NCBI RefSeq assembly: GCF_004345005.1
Contig: NZ_SMMX01000010.1
Coordinates: 1-64,000, forward strand
Reading direction: 5' to 3'
Origin: Extibacter muris
GTDB taxonomy: Bacteria > Bacillota > Clostridia > Lachnospirales > Lachnospiraceae
Length of the DNA stretch: 64,000 nucleotides
Shown here: one piece after another, positions 25,923 through 38,068 of the stretch
Layout: each line of letters starts with the position of its first letter
Position numbering within the stretch: position 1 is the stretch's first letter
The notes under the pieces: model-generated
Told to the model about the DNA's origin: nothing
Databases searched by the model: none
Seen by the model: only the letters and a program-made list of their open reading frames with translations
Made by a program: the position numbers and the translations under genes

Positions 25923-27215
25923 CTAGCTTACCTTCAGCGTGAACTTCTGGATTTCCTTCTCCGTAGAGACCTGTTCCATAAGTGCGCCTATGCCGCGGAG
26001 CTTTTCATCAAATCTTTCGTATCCCCTGAGTATATAGATGATATCATCTACAATCGTTATTCCATCCGTGGCAAGTCCTGCGATGCAGAGCGCCGCGCCT
26101 GCACGAAGGTCCGGTGCGCTCACCCTGGCCCCGGAGAACTTATCTACCCCTTCGATGGTAGCAGAATTGCCTTCTACTTTTATATTGGCCCCCATTCTGG
26201 CCAGTTCATCCAGATATTTGAATCTGTTCTCAAATATGCTCTCTGTTATGGTACTTGTCCCCTTGCATAAAGCCAGCGTCACTCCTATCTGGGGCTGCAT
26301 ATCCGTCGGAAAGCCAGGATATGGAAGCGTCTTTACGTGGGTGCTTGTCAGGTCTCCTTTGGAAACGACACGCACCGCGTCGTCAAATTCCTCTACTTCA
26401 CAACCGATCTCTGTCAGCTTTGCAATCGTAGCTTCCAGATGCTTCGGAATGACATTCAGCACCGTTACGTCTCCTTTTGTGGCTGCCGCGGCAAACATAA
26501 ACGTACCCGCCTCGATCTGGTCCGGTATGACAGAGTATTCCGTCCCGTGCAGCCTGTGGACGCCACGGATCTTAATCACATCGGTTCCCGCGCCTCTGAT
26601 GTTGGCTCCCATGCTGTTCAGGAAATTGGCAACGTCTACTACGTGCGGTTCTTTTGCCACGTTCTCCATGATAGTGATGCCTTCTGCCATCGTTGCCGCC
26701 ATCATTACATTGATCGTCGCCCCTACTGTCACGACGTCGAAATAAACATGCCGCCCTTCCAGATTCTCTGCTTCGGCAACTACTTTGCCGTGCTCGATAT
26801 CCACGTCGGCTCCGAGTGCGCGGAACCCCTTCAGGTGCTGGTCTATCGGCCTGCTCCCGATATTGCATCCTCCCGGAAGTGCCACTTCCGCTCTCTTGTA
26901 CTTGCCAAGCAGCGCGCCGAGCAGATAGTAAGACGCGCGGATCTTCTTGATATAGTCATACTCCACATCAAAATTCCTGATACCGCTTCCGTTGATCTTG
27001 ACCGTGTGTCGGTCTACGCGGTGCACCTTTGCACCGATTCCGGTAATTGCATCCAATAATACATTGACATCATTGACGTCCGGTATATTGTCGATAAGAA
27101 CTGTGTCATCTGTCATGATTGCCGCTGCGAGAATCGCCAGAGCCGCATTCTTCGCTCCGCCTATCTCTACTTCTCCAACAAGCGGATGGCCGCCTTTTAT
27201 AATATACTGTTCCAT
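25923..27215 (-). CDS. murA: UDP-N-acetylglucosamine 1-carboxyvinyltransferase
   Basis: MurA transfers enolpyruvate from PEP to UDP-GlcNAc, the first committed step of peptidoglycan synthesis. The inside-out barrel motifs are clear: GGAKNAALAILAAAIMTDD at the start, the catalytic-Cys loop LPGGCNIGSRPIDQHL (Cys retained, so fosfomycin-sensitive type), and FPTDMQPQIGVTLAL. The start ATG at 27215 (MEQYIIKGG) has GAGGTG 4 bases upstream and gives 430 residues. Confidence 0.95.
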   Translation of the reverse strand: MEQYIIKGGHPLVGEVEIGGAKNAALAILAAAIMTDDTVLIDNIPDVNDVNVLLDAITGIGAKVHRVDRHTVKINGSGIRNFDVEYDYIKKIRASYYLLGALLGKYKRAEVALPGGCNIGSRPIDQHLKGFRALGADVDIEHGKVVAEAENLEGRHVYFDVVTVGATINVMMAATMAEGITIMENVAKEPHVVDVANFLNSMGANIRGAGTDVIKIRGVHRLHGTEYSVIPDQIEAGTFMFAAAATKGDVTVLNVIPKHLEATIAKLTEIGCEVEEFDDAVRVVSKGDLTSTHVKTLPYPGFPTDMQPQIGVTLALCKGTSTITESIFENRFKYLDELARMGANIKVEGNSATIEGVDKFSGARVSAPDLRAGAALCIAGLATDGITIVDDIIYILRGYERFDEKLRGIGALMEQVSTEKEIQKFTLKVS

Positions 27216-27374
27216 ACTGCACCTCAATATCAATTTATATTCACTCTCAAAACTTTGATAACTATTTGTCTTTATTCACATTCTTTGCTATTATACCATA
27301 GAATCGAAAATTGTAAAATATTTTTTACAATTATGTAACTTATATTACATTTTTCTTAATGCAACCGTAACTTT

Positions 27375-27875
27375 TTATGCACTTTGTAACGCCTCGATCA
27401 CCTTGTCTATCGTGTCTTCCAGCTTGAGCCCGTCCTCGCACACGGTCAGATCCGCATAACGCTCGAACAAGGGGACTCTCTCATCATACAGATCCTTGAG
27501 CGTCTGTCCGTCCCGAAGCACGACGCCTCTGTTTTTCGCACTTTTCAGCCTCTTGTTTATTGTCTCATAAGATGCCATCAAATATACGACCGTACCGATT
27601 TCTTTATAATGTTTCATGGCATTTTCGCAGTATACTACGCTGCCGCCCGGTGATATGACCGTATTGTGCACCTCTACTCTCGCATTCACACGGTCTTCTA
27701 TTTCCAAAAATCCAACAATTCCCTTTTCTTCTATAATTTCCCTGAGGAGGTTCCCTTCCTCTTCCTGTATCAAAAGGTCCGTATCCATAAACTGATAGCC
27801 AAGCCGCTTTGCAACGACAACTCCGACCGTACTCTTTCCTACCGCAGGCATACCGATAAATATTATATTCTCCAT
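27375..27875 (-). CDS. aroK: shikimate kinase
   Basis: AroK phosphorylates shikimate in the pathway to chorismate. It has a P-loop GMPAVGKSTVG, the substrate Asp in FMDTDLLIQ, and the GGSVVYCENAM block. A lid-type Arg region (RGVVLRDGQTLKDLYDER) follows. At 166 residues the length is usual. It is monocistronic here, far from the aroF-aroB operon at 54.8-56.9 kb. Confidence 0.85.
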   Translation of the reverse strand: MENIIFIGMPAVGKSTVGVVVAKRLGYQFMDTDLLIQEEEGNLLREIIEEKGIVGFLEIEDRVNARVEVHNTVISPGGSVVYCENAMKHYKEIGTVVYLMASYETINKRLKSAKNRGVVLRDGQTLKDLYDERVPLFERYADLTVCEDGLKLEDTIDKVIEALQSA

Positions 27876-27952
27876 GTCTGTCGTACCTTCCTCTATATGT
27901 TTAATGATTATTTTAACATATACAGGCTCATCCGTCCACCCTCACGAAACTG

Positions 27953-27994
27953 AGGAAGGAGTCAGGCCTTTCTTCTCAAGGTCTGGCTCCTTTC
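27953..27994. terminator. hairpin between aroK and the 120-residue gene
   Basis: AAGGAGTCAGGCC pairs with GGTCTGGCTCCTT (two mismatches) around an 11-base loop. It lies just past the stop of the gene at 28000-28362. A T-rich run follows on the plus strand, so direction is uncertain. Confidence 0.45.
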
Positions 27995-27999
27995 TTTCA

Positions 28000-28362
28000 T
28001 TAGTAGTATTTCCGTCTCATGTTCCTGTGCTCACTGCGTCTGCGGCATAGTTCCTGATAGGCCATGACCTGAATCAAGTCATTCAGCCAGCTGCCCGGAT
28101 CCTCTTCATCTTCCTCGGCCCTGTCGAATATCCGCCGGCACATCAGCCGCAGCTGCAGCTGATCCGGATATTCGTCATACATCATGCTTCCTTCATATTC
28201 CAGCCTGTCACATTCATCTTCAATATAAGGAATCAGCCGTTTGGCTGTGGCAGGATACAGGCTCTTCATATAATCCAGGTCCCTTCTGGCAACCTTGTCG
28301 TCATCATAGAGTAAAGGCATCGGATAGGCCATGTAGTAAGGCAGTCGATTGTCCATGTACAC
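28000..28362 (-). CDS. uncharacterised 120-residue acidic protein
   Basis: This protein of 120 residues is Tyr/Met-rich at the start (NRLPYYMAYPMPLLYDDD) and then mostly helical and acidic (KRLIPYIEDECDRLEYEGS, RIFDRAEEDEEDPGSW). It ends in a basic tail of Arg and Tyr (RRRSEHRNMRRKYY). I do not recognise a family. The start at 28362 lacks a strong Shine-Dalgarno sequence but has GGAG about 10 bases upstream. It lies just beyond the V-ATPase terminator and palindrome cluster. Confidence 0.6.
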   Translation of the reverse strand: MYMDNRLPYYMAYPMPLLYDDDKVARRDLDYMKSLYPATAKRLIPYIEDECDRLEYEGSMMYDEYPDQLQLRLMCRRIFDRAEEDEEDPGSWLNDLIQVMAYQELCRRRSEHRNMRRKYY

Positions 28363-28549
28363 ACACTCCTAAGCTAAGTATCTATCTTATCATATGCGCC
28401 GTTTTCCCCGATGTTCCACAATCCGGCAGACGGATCTTGCCTTATCCTGTCTCGTGCCGGCCATGGAGTGCATTTTCAATAACCGGAACTGTAAAGCTTC
28501 GTATAGGATTCATTCCTTACCGCCGCAGCGGGATTCCCCGGAGAGATTT

Positions 28550-28706
28550 CAGGGTACAGGAACAAAGTTTCCTATACCCTGAACAAAGAGTCCGCTTGCG
28601 GACTCTCCGCGCCGAGCGCATCCGACCTTTGGGAGGATTTCCTCCGCGAAAGCGAGTGCGCATCCCCCGGAGGTTTTTTATATCATAGGGAACGAAGTTT
28701 CCTATG
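28550..28706. repeat. cluster of palindromes downstream of the V-ATPase operon
   Basis: At least four strong inverted repeats lie within 160 bases. They are CAGGGTA...TACCCTG (28550-28581), AGAGTCCGC/GCGGACTCT (28587-28606), GGAGGATTTCCTCC (28633-28646) and CATAGG...CCTATG (28684-28706). The first and last share the core ATAGGAAACTTYGTTCC on the minus strand, so they look like two copies of one palindromic unit. The 399-base space between 28362 and 28762 holds no gene that I can support. Confidence 0.6.
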
Positions 28707-28716
28707 TTATAAAAAA

Positions 28717-28750
28717 CAGGCAGCGGATACCTTGCGGGATACGCTGCCTG
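28717..28750 (-). terminator. terminator of the V-type ATPase operon
   Basis: CAGGCAGCG and CGCTGCCTG pair perfectly, followed on the minus strand by TTTTTT. It starts 11 bases past the ntpD stop. Confidence 0.9.
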
Positions 28751-28761
28751 CGACTGCCATA

Positions 28762-29421
28762 TCAGGCTCTTTCACTGTAATGATGCGCTTCTTCAAGCAT
28801 CATATCTTTTACTTTCATCAGACGAATCTGGGAGCTTCTTTCGTTCTCATCCAGCTTCATCGTAATATACTTGATATTTTTCTGTGCTTCCGGAATTATG
28901 ACATGTTCCAGCGCATTGACGCGGCGTCTCGTCTTCTCGATTTCCACCGCCATGAGCTGGCATGCTTTTTCCGTCTCCGCAAGTTTCAGCATATCCGGCA
29001 GGATATCTGCCAGAGATTTTACGGCACCGTCCAGGTCGCTGGAAGTAAAGGCAAAGCCGTAAGAATATATATCATTCGCGTCCGCAGTCCTGGTCTTCGT
29101 CTCAAAGACCGGGATGTTGACGCTCATGACGTTCTTCTTGTCAACTTCCAGGTTCACTTCCTGCTTTGGTGCCATCAGCGCTGTATTCAGCGTAGCTTCG
29201 TCCATTCCGGCCTTGGCTATGACAAAATTCTTATTTGCAGAGCGGATTCCGGCCTCTACTTTCAGACGCAGTTCCATATTCTCACGGACAAGGTCCAGGA
29301 ACTGGCGCATCAGCTCGTCACGTTTGTCTTTCAGGAGCTTATGCCCCTTGGCAGCTGTGACTAATTTTCTCTTTGTCTTGGTCAACTCCATACGGGTAGG
29401 AGTCACCTGCGTAGATGCCAT
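28762..29421 (-). CDS. ntpD: V-type ATPase subunit D (central rotor shaft)
   Basis: This 219-residue protein is the coiled-coil shaft turning inside the A3B3 ring. It begins TPTRMELTKTKRKLVTAAKG and ends with a long helix KNIKYITMKLDENERSSQI, the two arms of the antiparallel coiled coil. Length is normal. It is the last gene of the operon and, unusually, lies 374 bases after ntpB; that space contains three 90-bp tandem repeats. Confidence 0.94.
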   Translation of the reverse strand: MASTQVTPTRMELTKTKRKLVTAAKGHKLLKDKRDELMRQFLDLVRENMELRLKVEAGIRSANKNFVIAKAGMDEATLNTALMAPKQEVNLEVDKKNVMSVNIPVFETKTRTADANDIYSYGFAFTSSDLDGAVKSLADILPDMLKLAETEKACQLMAVEIEKTRRRVNALEHVIIPEAQKNIKYITMKLDENERSSQIRLMKVKDMMLEEAHHYSERA

Positions 29422-29483
29422 CTATCCATCCACCTCCCTTTTCTGTTAATACATGCCGGCGAGATTCACTTTACACGGCCGGC

Positions 29484-29746
29484 TGGCTCGTTTACGCCGT
29501 GCCAGCTCGATTCCGCTTCGCTTCTTCTCGCTGCGGGCTGGCGCCCTATGCAGCTTGCAGGAGCCATATCGACTGGCTCGTTCACGCCGTGCCAGCTCGA
29601 TTCCGCTTCGCTTCTTCTCGCTGCGGGCTGGCGCCCTATGCAGCTTGCAGGAGCCATATCGACTGGCTCGTTTACGCCGTGCCATCTCGATTCCGCTTCG
29701 CTTCTTCTCGCTGCGGGCTGGCGCCCTATGCAGCTTGCAGGAGCCA
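29484..29746. repeat. three 90-bp tandem repeats between ntpB and ntpD
   Basis: Nearly identical units start at 29484, 29574 and 29664 (90 bp each, the third ending at about 29746), beginning TGGCTCGTTTACGCC and containing GCTTCGCTTCTTCTCGCTGC. Because 90 is divisible by three, several frames stay open through the array and give repeated 30-residue peptides, but no frame has a convincing start site or known family. The units differ at only a few positions, indicating recent expansion or active homogenisation. Each contains inverted segments such as GGCTC...GAGCC that could fold in the mRNA. Confidence 0.85.
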
Positions 29747-29795
29747 GCCATACGCAAGCAAGCTTGCATGGCTGATCCTTCAATCTGCGCACGGC

Positions 29796-31169
29796 TTACT
29801 GCTTTCCATAGTATAAATCTAAGAATTTGTCGTCGATACGTTTTAGTTCGGCCCTTGGCAGCATGGACAGGAGTTTCCAGCCGATTTCGAGGGTCTCCTC
29901 GATGGAGCGGTCTGTGTTGTATCCCTGTGATACGTATTCCTTCTCGAATGCATCGGCAAATTTAGCGTAGAGGAGGTCGATTTCGGTGAGGGCCGCCTCT
30001 CCGAGGATCGTCATGAGCTCTTTCGCGTCTTTACCACGTGCATATGCCGCAAACAGCTGGTTCAGTGTATTGGAATGGTCGGCTCTTGTCTTTCCGTCAC
30101 CGATACCTTTATCTTTCAGACGTGACAGTGACGGCAGCACGTCGATCGGCGGCTGAACCCCTTTTCTGTATAAGTCACGGCTCAGGATAATCTGGCCTTC
30201 TGTAATATATCCCGTCAGGTCAGGAATCGGATGTGTCTTATCATCTTCCGGCATCGTCAGGATAGGAATCATCGTTATACTTCCCTTTTTGCCGTTCTGT
30301 CGTCCGGCTCTCTCGTAGAGGGATGCAAGGTCGGTATACATGTAGCCGGGGTAGCCGCGGCGTCCGGGCACTTCCTTACGGGCCGCGGATACTTCACGGA
30401 GCGCATCCGCATAGTTTGTGATGTCTGTCAGGATGACAAGTACATGCATATCCTTCTCAAATGCCAGATATTCTGCTGCGGTCAGCGCCATACGAGGTGT
30501 GGAGATACGCTCGATAGCCGGGTCATTTGCAAGGTTGACGAACAGTACCGTCCTGTCGATAGCGCCGGTCTCTTTAAATGATTCAACAAAGAAGTTGGAC
30601 TCCTCGAATGTTATACCCATAGCGGCAAATACAACAGCGAAATTCTCATCTGTACCGCGCACCTTCGCCTGTCTCGCAATCTGTGCCGCCAGATTGGCAT
30701 GTGGCAGACCTGACGCAGAGAAGATAGGCAGCTTCTGTCCTCGAACAAGCGTATTCAGGCCGTCTATGGCTGAAACACCTGTCTGTATGAACTCCTCAGG
30801 GTAGCTTCTGGCTGCCGGATTCATAGGCAGGCCGTTAATATCCCTCCGTTCTTCCGGAAGAATCTCAGGGCCGCCGTCAATCGGGCGTCCCAGACCGTCA
30901 AATACACGTCCAAGCATGTCCCCGGACACTCCAAGCTCCATGCTCCGTCCGAGGAAACGTACTTTACTGTTGCTTAAGTTGATACCTGTCGCACTCTCAA
31001 AGAGCTGTACGAGCGCATCACTTCCGTTGATTTCCAGCACCTTGCAGCGGCGTCTCTCACCACTTGCAAGTTCAATCTCGCCCAGTTCGTCATAGGCTAC
31101 GTTTTCGACACCGCGCACCAGCATTAGAGGGCCGGCAACTTCCTGTATGGTTCTGTATTCTTTTGGCAT
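29796..31169 (-). CDS. ntpB: V-type ATPase subunit B (regulatory nucleotide-binding subunit)
   Basis: This 457-residue protein is the non-catalytic partner in the A3B3 headpiece. It opens [20 protein letters not shown] and contains [19 protein letters not shown] in place of a classical Walker A, plus [20 protein letters not shown]. Length is normal. It lies 3 bases behind ntpA. Confidence 0.95.
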   Translation of the reverse strand: MPKEYRTIQEVAGPLMLVRGVENVAYDELGEIELASGERRRCKVLEINGSDALVQLFESATGINLSNSKVRFLGRSMELGVSGDMLGRVFDGLGRPIDGGPEILPEERRDINGLPMNPAARSYPEEFIQTGVSAIDGLNTLVRGQKLPIFSASGLPHANLAAQIARQAKVRGTDENFAVVFAAMGITFEESNFFVESFKETGAIDRTVLFVNLANDPAIERISTPRMALTAAEYLAFEKDMHVLVILTDITNYADALREVSAARKEVPGRRGYPGYMYTDLASLYERAGRQNGKKGSITMIPILTMPEDDKTHPIPDLTGYITEGQIILSRDLYRKGVQPPIDVLPSLSRLKDKGIGDGKTRADHSNTLNQLFAAYARGKDAKELMTILGEAALTEIDLLYAKFADAFEKEYVSQGYNTDRSIEETLEIGWKLLSMLPRAELKRIDDKFLDLYYGKQ

Positions 31170-31172
31170 AAT

Positions 31173-32939
31173 TTAGAAGTCCTCCTTCCCAAACGCACCT
31201 GCGATTTCGGTGTGCAGTTCATTTAATATCTTCTCATACTCTGTCTCGATGTCTGCATCCAGAGTATATTTATAACGTCCGATTCTCTCTCTTACTTCCA
31301 TGTTGATCAGAATCTGCATAGATGCGCCCTGGCCCAGTGCCTCAGATGCTTCTTCATAGAATGCGAGAACGAGCTTCATCATCAGGTACTGCTTTCTGAG
31401 AGATGTATACGTATCAATCTCATGGAAAGAGTTCTGGTGCAGGAAGTCCTCACGAATAGACCTTGCGGCCTCCATCTTGAGACGGTCCGTCGGTGACAGC
31501 GCGTCCATACCTACCATTTTTACGATTTCATCAAGTTCTGCCTCTTCCTGCAGAAGGCTCATCATCTTCTGACGCCCTTCCATCCAGTCGGATGCCACTT
31601 CATTGTTAAACCAGTCAGCCATGTTGTCAACGTACAGCGAATAACTGGTCAGCCAGTTGATTGCAGGGAAATGACGCTTGTAGGCCAATGCAGAATCCAG
31701 CCCCCAGAACACCTTGACGATACGCAGCGTCGCCTGGGATACCGGCTCAGAGATATCTCCGCCCGGAGGGGATACGGCTCCGATTACGGAGAGTGCCCCT
31801 TCCCTTTCGTCCTGTCCAAGGGAGATTACATGTCCTGCTCTTTCATAGAACTGTGCCAGACGGCTTCCGAGGTAAGCAGGATAGCCTTCTTCGCCAGGCA
31901 TCTCCTCCAGACGTCCTGACATCTCACGGAGGGCCTCTGCCCAGCGGGATGTGGAGTCTGCCATCAACGCTACGGAATATCCCATATCGCGGAAGTATTC
32001 TGCTATCGTGATACCGGTGTAGATAGATGCCTCACGGGCAGCAACCGGCATGTCTGACGTATTGGCGATGAGGACGGTCCTCTGCATCAATGACTGTCCC
32101 GTCTTAGGATCTTTCAGCTCAGGAAATTCGTTCAGAACGTCTGTCATCTCGTTTCCACGCTCGCCGCATCCGATATATACCACGATGTCGGCCTCCGCCC
32201 ATTTCGCCAGCTGATGCTGGATAACTGTCTTGCCGCTTCCGAAAGGTCCCGGAACCGCGGCAACACCGCCTTTTGCAATCGGGAAGAACGTGTCTACGAC
32301 ACGCTGTCCTGTTACGAGCGGCTTCTCCGGCGGAAGCTTCTTTACATACGGACGGCCCTTACGTACCGGCCATCTCTGCAGCATTGTAAGCTCTTTATCG
32401 CCGTCTTCCGTGGAAATGACTGCCACGGTCTCTTCCACTGTAAATTCACCTGATTTGATCTCTTTTATCGTACCCTTGATTCCGTAAGGTACCATAATCT
32501 TTTGCTGTACGACGATAGTCTCCTGCACGGTGCCGAGCACATCACCTGCTATCACTTCGTCCCCGGCTTTAGCAAGGGGAACAAATTCCCATTTTTTATC
32601 TCTTTTCAGGGAAGCAACCTCGACACCTCTCTGCAGGCTGTTTCCAGACACCTTCATAATATCGTCAAGCGGACGCTGGATACCATCGTAAATGCTTGCG
32701 ATAAGGCCAGGTCCGAGTTCAACGGACATAGGCACTTCCATAGATTCTACCGGTTCCCCCGGCCCCAAGCCCGATGTCTCCTCATATACCTGAATTGATG
32801 CCTCGTCCCCGTGCATCTCGATAATCTCTCCAATGAGCCGCTGATTGCTAACACGTACAACGTCGAACATGTTAGCGTCCCGCATCCCTTCTGCGATAAC
32901 CAGCGGTCCTGCTACTTTTTTAATCGTACCTGTACTCAT
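31173..32939 (-). CDS. ntpA: V-type ATPase subunit A (catalytic)
   Basis: This 588-residue catalytic subunit has a Walker A motif [36 protein letters not shown], and [20 protein letters not shown] with the catalytic region. The extra non-homologous insertion typical of V-type A subunits (about residues 110-200) is present. It follows ntpF by 27 bases and precedes ntpB by 3 bases. It would hydrolyse ATP to pump ions, or run in reverse. Confidence 0.96.
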   Translation of the reverse strand: MSTGTIKKVAGPLVIAEGMRDANMFDVVRVSNQRLIGEIIEMHGDEASIQVYEETSGLGPGEPVESMEVPMSVELGPGLIASIYDGIQRPLDDIMKVSGNSLQRGVEVASLKRDKKWEFVPLAKAGDEVIAGDVLGTVQETIVVQQKIMVPYGIKGTIKEIKSGEFTVEETVAVISTEDGDKELTMLQRWPVRKGRPYVKKLPPEKPLVTGQRVVDTFFPIAKGGVAAVPGPFGSGKTVIQHQLAKWAEADIVVYIGCGERGNEMTDVLNEFPELKDPKTGQSLMQRTVLIANTSDMPVAAREASIYTGITIAEYFRDMGYSVALMADSTSRWAEALREMSGRLEEMPGEEGYPAYLGSRLAQFYERAGHVISLGQDEREGALSVIGAVSPPGGDISEPVSQATLRIVKVFWGLDSALAYKRHFPAINWLTSYSLYVDNMADWFNNEVASDWMEGRQKMMSLLQEEAELDEIVKMVGMDALSPTDRLKMEAARSIREDFLHQNSFHEIDTYTSLRKQYLMMKLVLAFYEEASEALGQGASMQILINMEVRERIGRYKYTLDADIETEYEKILNELHTEIAGAFGKEDF

Positions 32940-32966
32940 TTGGACGAATCACCCACCTTTCCTTCT

Positions 32967-33287
32967 TTATTCGTTCCCAAAGATAATATCAGAGCCTACC
33001 GCCTGCTCCACAGACTTCTTGACGCCTTCCACCCCTGCTCCGGTATTGCCGGATATGCCGGGGATCTGGATAATGGCCGGTACGACCTGCTCCTGATATT
33101 TCTCTATTTCATGTTTTAATTCTGCCGCCATCGCCTCGGTGACATAGATGATGCCATAATCCCCAAGGGTCAGCTGATGCAGCTTTTCTCCGGCTTCCTC
33201 GCGGGTACTTACTGGAAACGTATCAAGACCCAATGTAGCGAAACCGTAGATACTGTCATAATCGCCCAATACCGCAATCTTATACAT
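32967..33287 (-). CDS. ntpF: V-type ATPase subunit F
   Basis: This 106-residue alpha/beta protein binds the rotor shaft D subunit. The start YKIAVLGDYDSIYGFATLGL, with GDYGIIYVTEAMA in the middle and IIQIPGISGNTGAG towards the end, is typical. It overlaps ntpC by 8 bases (start at 33287, ntpC stop at 33280). Confidence 0.92.
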   Translation of the reverse strand: MYKIAVLGDYDSIYGFATLGLDTFPVSTREEAGEKLHQLTLGDYGIIYVTEAMAAELKHEIEKYQEQVVPAIIQIPGISGNTGAGVEGVKKSVEQAVGSDIIFGNE

Positions 33288-34248
33288 ACATCTCCCTTAC
33301 CCTTTCTCGGATTGAATCATCCGGTAAGTCATTGAGTTTGCCGGAAAGAATGATTCGTACCGTCTTTATTTCATTCTGTCTCGCAATTACGTAGGCGATT
33401 ACAGGCCCTATTGTAAATGCATTATATTTCTGCGGACTTATCGTCTGAATGATCCGGTTATCACACCAGCGCTCAAATGCCGACGGAGAATCCGCCAGCG
33501 CTTCTGCACCTTCCGCATATGCGGTACCGGACAGATATTCCCGGATAGCATCCATGCCGCTGAGTGCAGCCTTTGCAAGCTGGTCTACATTGATACTCTC
33601 ACATTCAGCCATCGCCCGTTTCATAAATTCCAAAGACTTCGCGGTTTTCTGTGAACGGACAGCAATCTTGATATCTGCAACTCCTACCGTAGATTCGGCA
33701 TAGTCCCGGATAATATCGTCTTCCGCCTGCTGCCCCGCCTCATAGACTGCCTCAAGTGCTGCCCTGTCTATGATCACGTCACAGAGCTGACCATCCCTCG
33801 TGTGAAGAAGGGTCTCATATGCCTCCTCCGCCGCTGCCTGCATGTTGTGCGGAAGCTTTCCAAAGTCCTTTTCACGGACAATCTCCAGCATCACCTTCCC
33901 TGGGATGGATACATCCTCATAGAATATGTGCCTGTTCTCTTCCTCCGTACACACCTCTTTAATTGCAGCTTTCAGGTTGTGGAAAAGTTTTGGATAGGAA
34001 AGCACGTCAAATTTATCCATATCCACGGATAATTCCCTGACCACTTCCCATATCTTCTCCTCTTCCCGGGTCAGTATAGCTTCTGCATCCGCCGGGGTAT
34101 CGCTGTCTCCCCATCCCCTCTCCTGAAGGAACTGAATGCACTGGCCATAATCCGCACAGGCAATCAGCTGGTCAACAGCGGAATTGGAGAATAGAGAAAC
34201 TTCCAGAGCACGTATGCGCGCAACCGCGTAGGTATATTGTTCACTCAT
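33280..34248 (-). CDS. ntpC: V-type ATPase subunit C (socket between rotor ring and shaft)
   Basis: This all-helical protein of 322 residues couples the shaft to the membrane ring. It begins YTYAVARIRALEVSLFSNSA and ends with IGPVIAYVIARQNEIKTVRI, both characteristic of the family (vATP-synt_AC39). It lies between ntpE (33-base gap) and ntpF (8-base overlap). Confidence 0.92.
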   Translation of the reverse strand: MSEQYTYAVARIRALEVSLFSNSAVDQLIACADYGQCIQFLQERGWGDSDTPADAEAILTREEEKIWEVVRELSVDMDKFDVLSYPKLFHNLKAAIKEVCTEEENRHIFYEDVSIPGKVMLEIVREKDFGKLPHNMQAAAEEAYETLLHTRDGQLCDVIIDRAALEAVYEAGQQAEDDIIRDYAESTVGVADIKIAVRSQKTAKSLEFMKRAMAECESINVDQLAKAALSGMDAIREYLSGTAYAEGAEALADSPSAFERWCDNRIIQTISPQKYNAFTIGPVIAYVIARQNEIKTVRIILSGKLNDLPDDSIRERVREMYV

Positions 34249-34281
34249 GTTACTCCTCCTTGTCGCTTATGGTTACGCTTT

Positions 34282-34875
34282 TTATAAAAATAACAGCTTA
34301 TGGACCTTGTCTGACAGTTCATCTCTTTTGGCGTCAAACATAGCTTTTATCGTGCAGTTCTCTTCGATACCACCATACGCAAGAATAAATCCGTTTTCGA
34401 TTTTCCTGCCCGTCTTTGATAACGTCAGACTGCCTCCCTTTTCAGCGGCGATGCCGCTGATCTTCGCCTCATATCCGTCAGGAAGACGTTCAAGGTCTGC
34501 GGATGAAAAATATATCTCCCCCTCCTGCGGCAGTGCATATCTGCCGAGCAGTTTCAGCAGCATGTCGAAGTACGCACTGCTTTCCATTGTCTTCAAAATT
34601 CCGTAGGCCTTATCCAGTACTTCTGCAATGATCTCCTGCTTTGCAGCAAGAATTTTCGTCCTTCTCTGCAAATCGATGGAAGAGACGATTCTCTCTTTAT
34701 AATTTGCAATTTCCGCCTCGGATTTTTGGGAGATGCTGCTGGTTGTCTTGGCCGCCTCTGCTTTTGCCTTATCCAGAATCTCTTCTGCCTGGCTCTTCGC
34801 ATTGGACAGCTTGCTGTCAGCTGCTGCTTTCGCTTCATCCAGAATCTGACTTTTCATTTTATCTAATCCAGTCAT
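34282..34875 (-). CDS. ntpE: V-type ATPase subunit E (peripheral stalk)
   Basis: This 197-residue protein has a charged N-terminal helix (ILDEAKAAADSKLSNAKSQ, EEILDKAKAEAAKTTSS) that pairs with the G/H stalk subunit, and a globular C-terminal domain (GGSLTLSKTGRKIENGFIL) that docks on subunit B. Length is typical. It sits 41 bases after ntpK. Confidence 0.9.
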   Translation of the reverse strand: MTGLDKMKSQILDEAKAAADSKLSNAKSQAEEILDKAKAEAAKTTSSISQKSEAEIANYKERIVSSIDLQRRTKILAAKQEIIAEVLDKAYGILKTMESSAYFDMLLKLLGRYALPQEGEIYFSSADLERLPDGYEAKISGIAAEKGGSLTLSKTGRKIENGFILAYGGIEENCTIKAMFDAKRDELSDKVHKLLFL

Positions 34876-34916
34876 CTCGCACGCTCTCCTTTTCTTAATC
34901 TTTGTTTCATGCCTAC

Positions 34917-37420
<2,504 letters not shown>

Positions 37421-37458
37421 AGCCGCATCCCTCCTTTACTCTTGATTTTCATAATGCT

Positions 37459-37767
37459 TTAAACGAGTTCTGCTATAACAGCAGATATCGCATCTCCTTC
37501 CTTCTGCTTTGCAGCTTCTTTCAAGGATACAATTTCCGTCTCTACGTCTGCCAGAGCCTTCTCTACATTTTTTTCTCCAGCTTCTTTTGCAGCCTGAAGT
37601 GACGCTTTTGCCTTTGCTCTTGCTTCTGCTTCTGCCTCTTCTATTATCCTCCCGGCATCCGCAGAGGCCCTTTCAAGGATTGAAGTACATTCTGTATCAG
37701 CATTCTTAACAATCTCTTCTGCCTCTTTCTCCGTCTCCTTGATGGCCTTAATGGTTTCTTCTACCAT
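37459..37767 (-). CDS. V-type ATPase peripheral-stalk subunit G/H
   Basis: This 102-residue coiled-coil protein (AIKETEKEAEEIVKNADTE, IIEEAEAEARAKAKASLQAA) matches the G/H/AhaH-type stalk subunit that pairs with subunit E. It is the first gene of the operon, 38 bases before ntpI. The start ATG at 37767 follows a GAGGTGGTG site. Low complexity makes homology less certain than position. Confidence 0.82.
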   Translation of the reverse strand: MVEETIKAIKETEKEAEEIVKNADTECTSILERASADAGRIIEEAEAEARAKAKASLQAAKEAGEKNVEKALADVETEIVSLKEAAKQKEGDAISAVIAELV

Positions 37768-37808
37768 CGGTTCACCACCTCTCTTAGTTGAAACTCCCTG
37801 TAGTTAAA

Positions 37809-37837
37809 ATTATAATATAATTCCTTAGAAAAGTCCA
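37809..37837 (-). promoter_or_regulatory. candidate promoter of the V-ATPase operon
   Basis: On the minus strand TGGACT (-35) and TATAAT (-10) are separated by 17 bases, ending about 40 bases before the first gene. The -10 is a perfect consensus match; the -35 matches four of six. Confidence 0.5.
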
Positions 37838-38068
37838 CAAGTATATTGTCTTCTAAGGCTCTTCCACGTCTTTCATCTACACAATTCAACAAATATTCTA
37901 TCAATTTCACCTACCGTTTATAGGCTTGATGCCCTCTGGGGTAAACTGAAAAATATGTGCCATATCCCCTTCCCTGCTTCAGTACACTGTATAAAAAGAA
38001 AGGTATTATTATGTAATATCGACAAGTTTACATAATAATTTATACAAAGCCGCCAATGTTCATAAGTT
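37838..38068. other. intergenic region between trmL and the V-ATPase operon
   Basis: Together with the promoter this makes about 300 bases without a supported gene. An 18-codon minus-strand frame (MAHIFQFTPEGIKPINGR) with a weak GGAAGGGG site is present near 37950, but nothing else supports it. No riboswitch or tRNA is recognised. Confidence 0.4.

Noticed and set aside
29484-29746. Possible CRISPR array
   Set aside because: The units are contiguous 90-bp copies without unique spacers and no cas genes are present.
29415-29965. Overlapping 75-170 residue open frames on both strands with 30-residue repeats
   Set aside because: They arise because the 90-bp tandem unit is divisible by three and GC-rich; no frame has a good start site, and the peptides match no family. 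Treated as a non-coding repeat.
37900-37990. 18-codon leader peptide upstream of the V-ATPase operon
   Set aside because: Weak start site, no repeated regulatory codons and no terminator/antiterminator pair.
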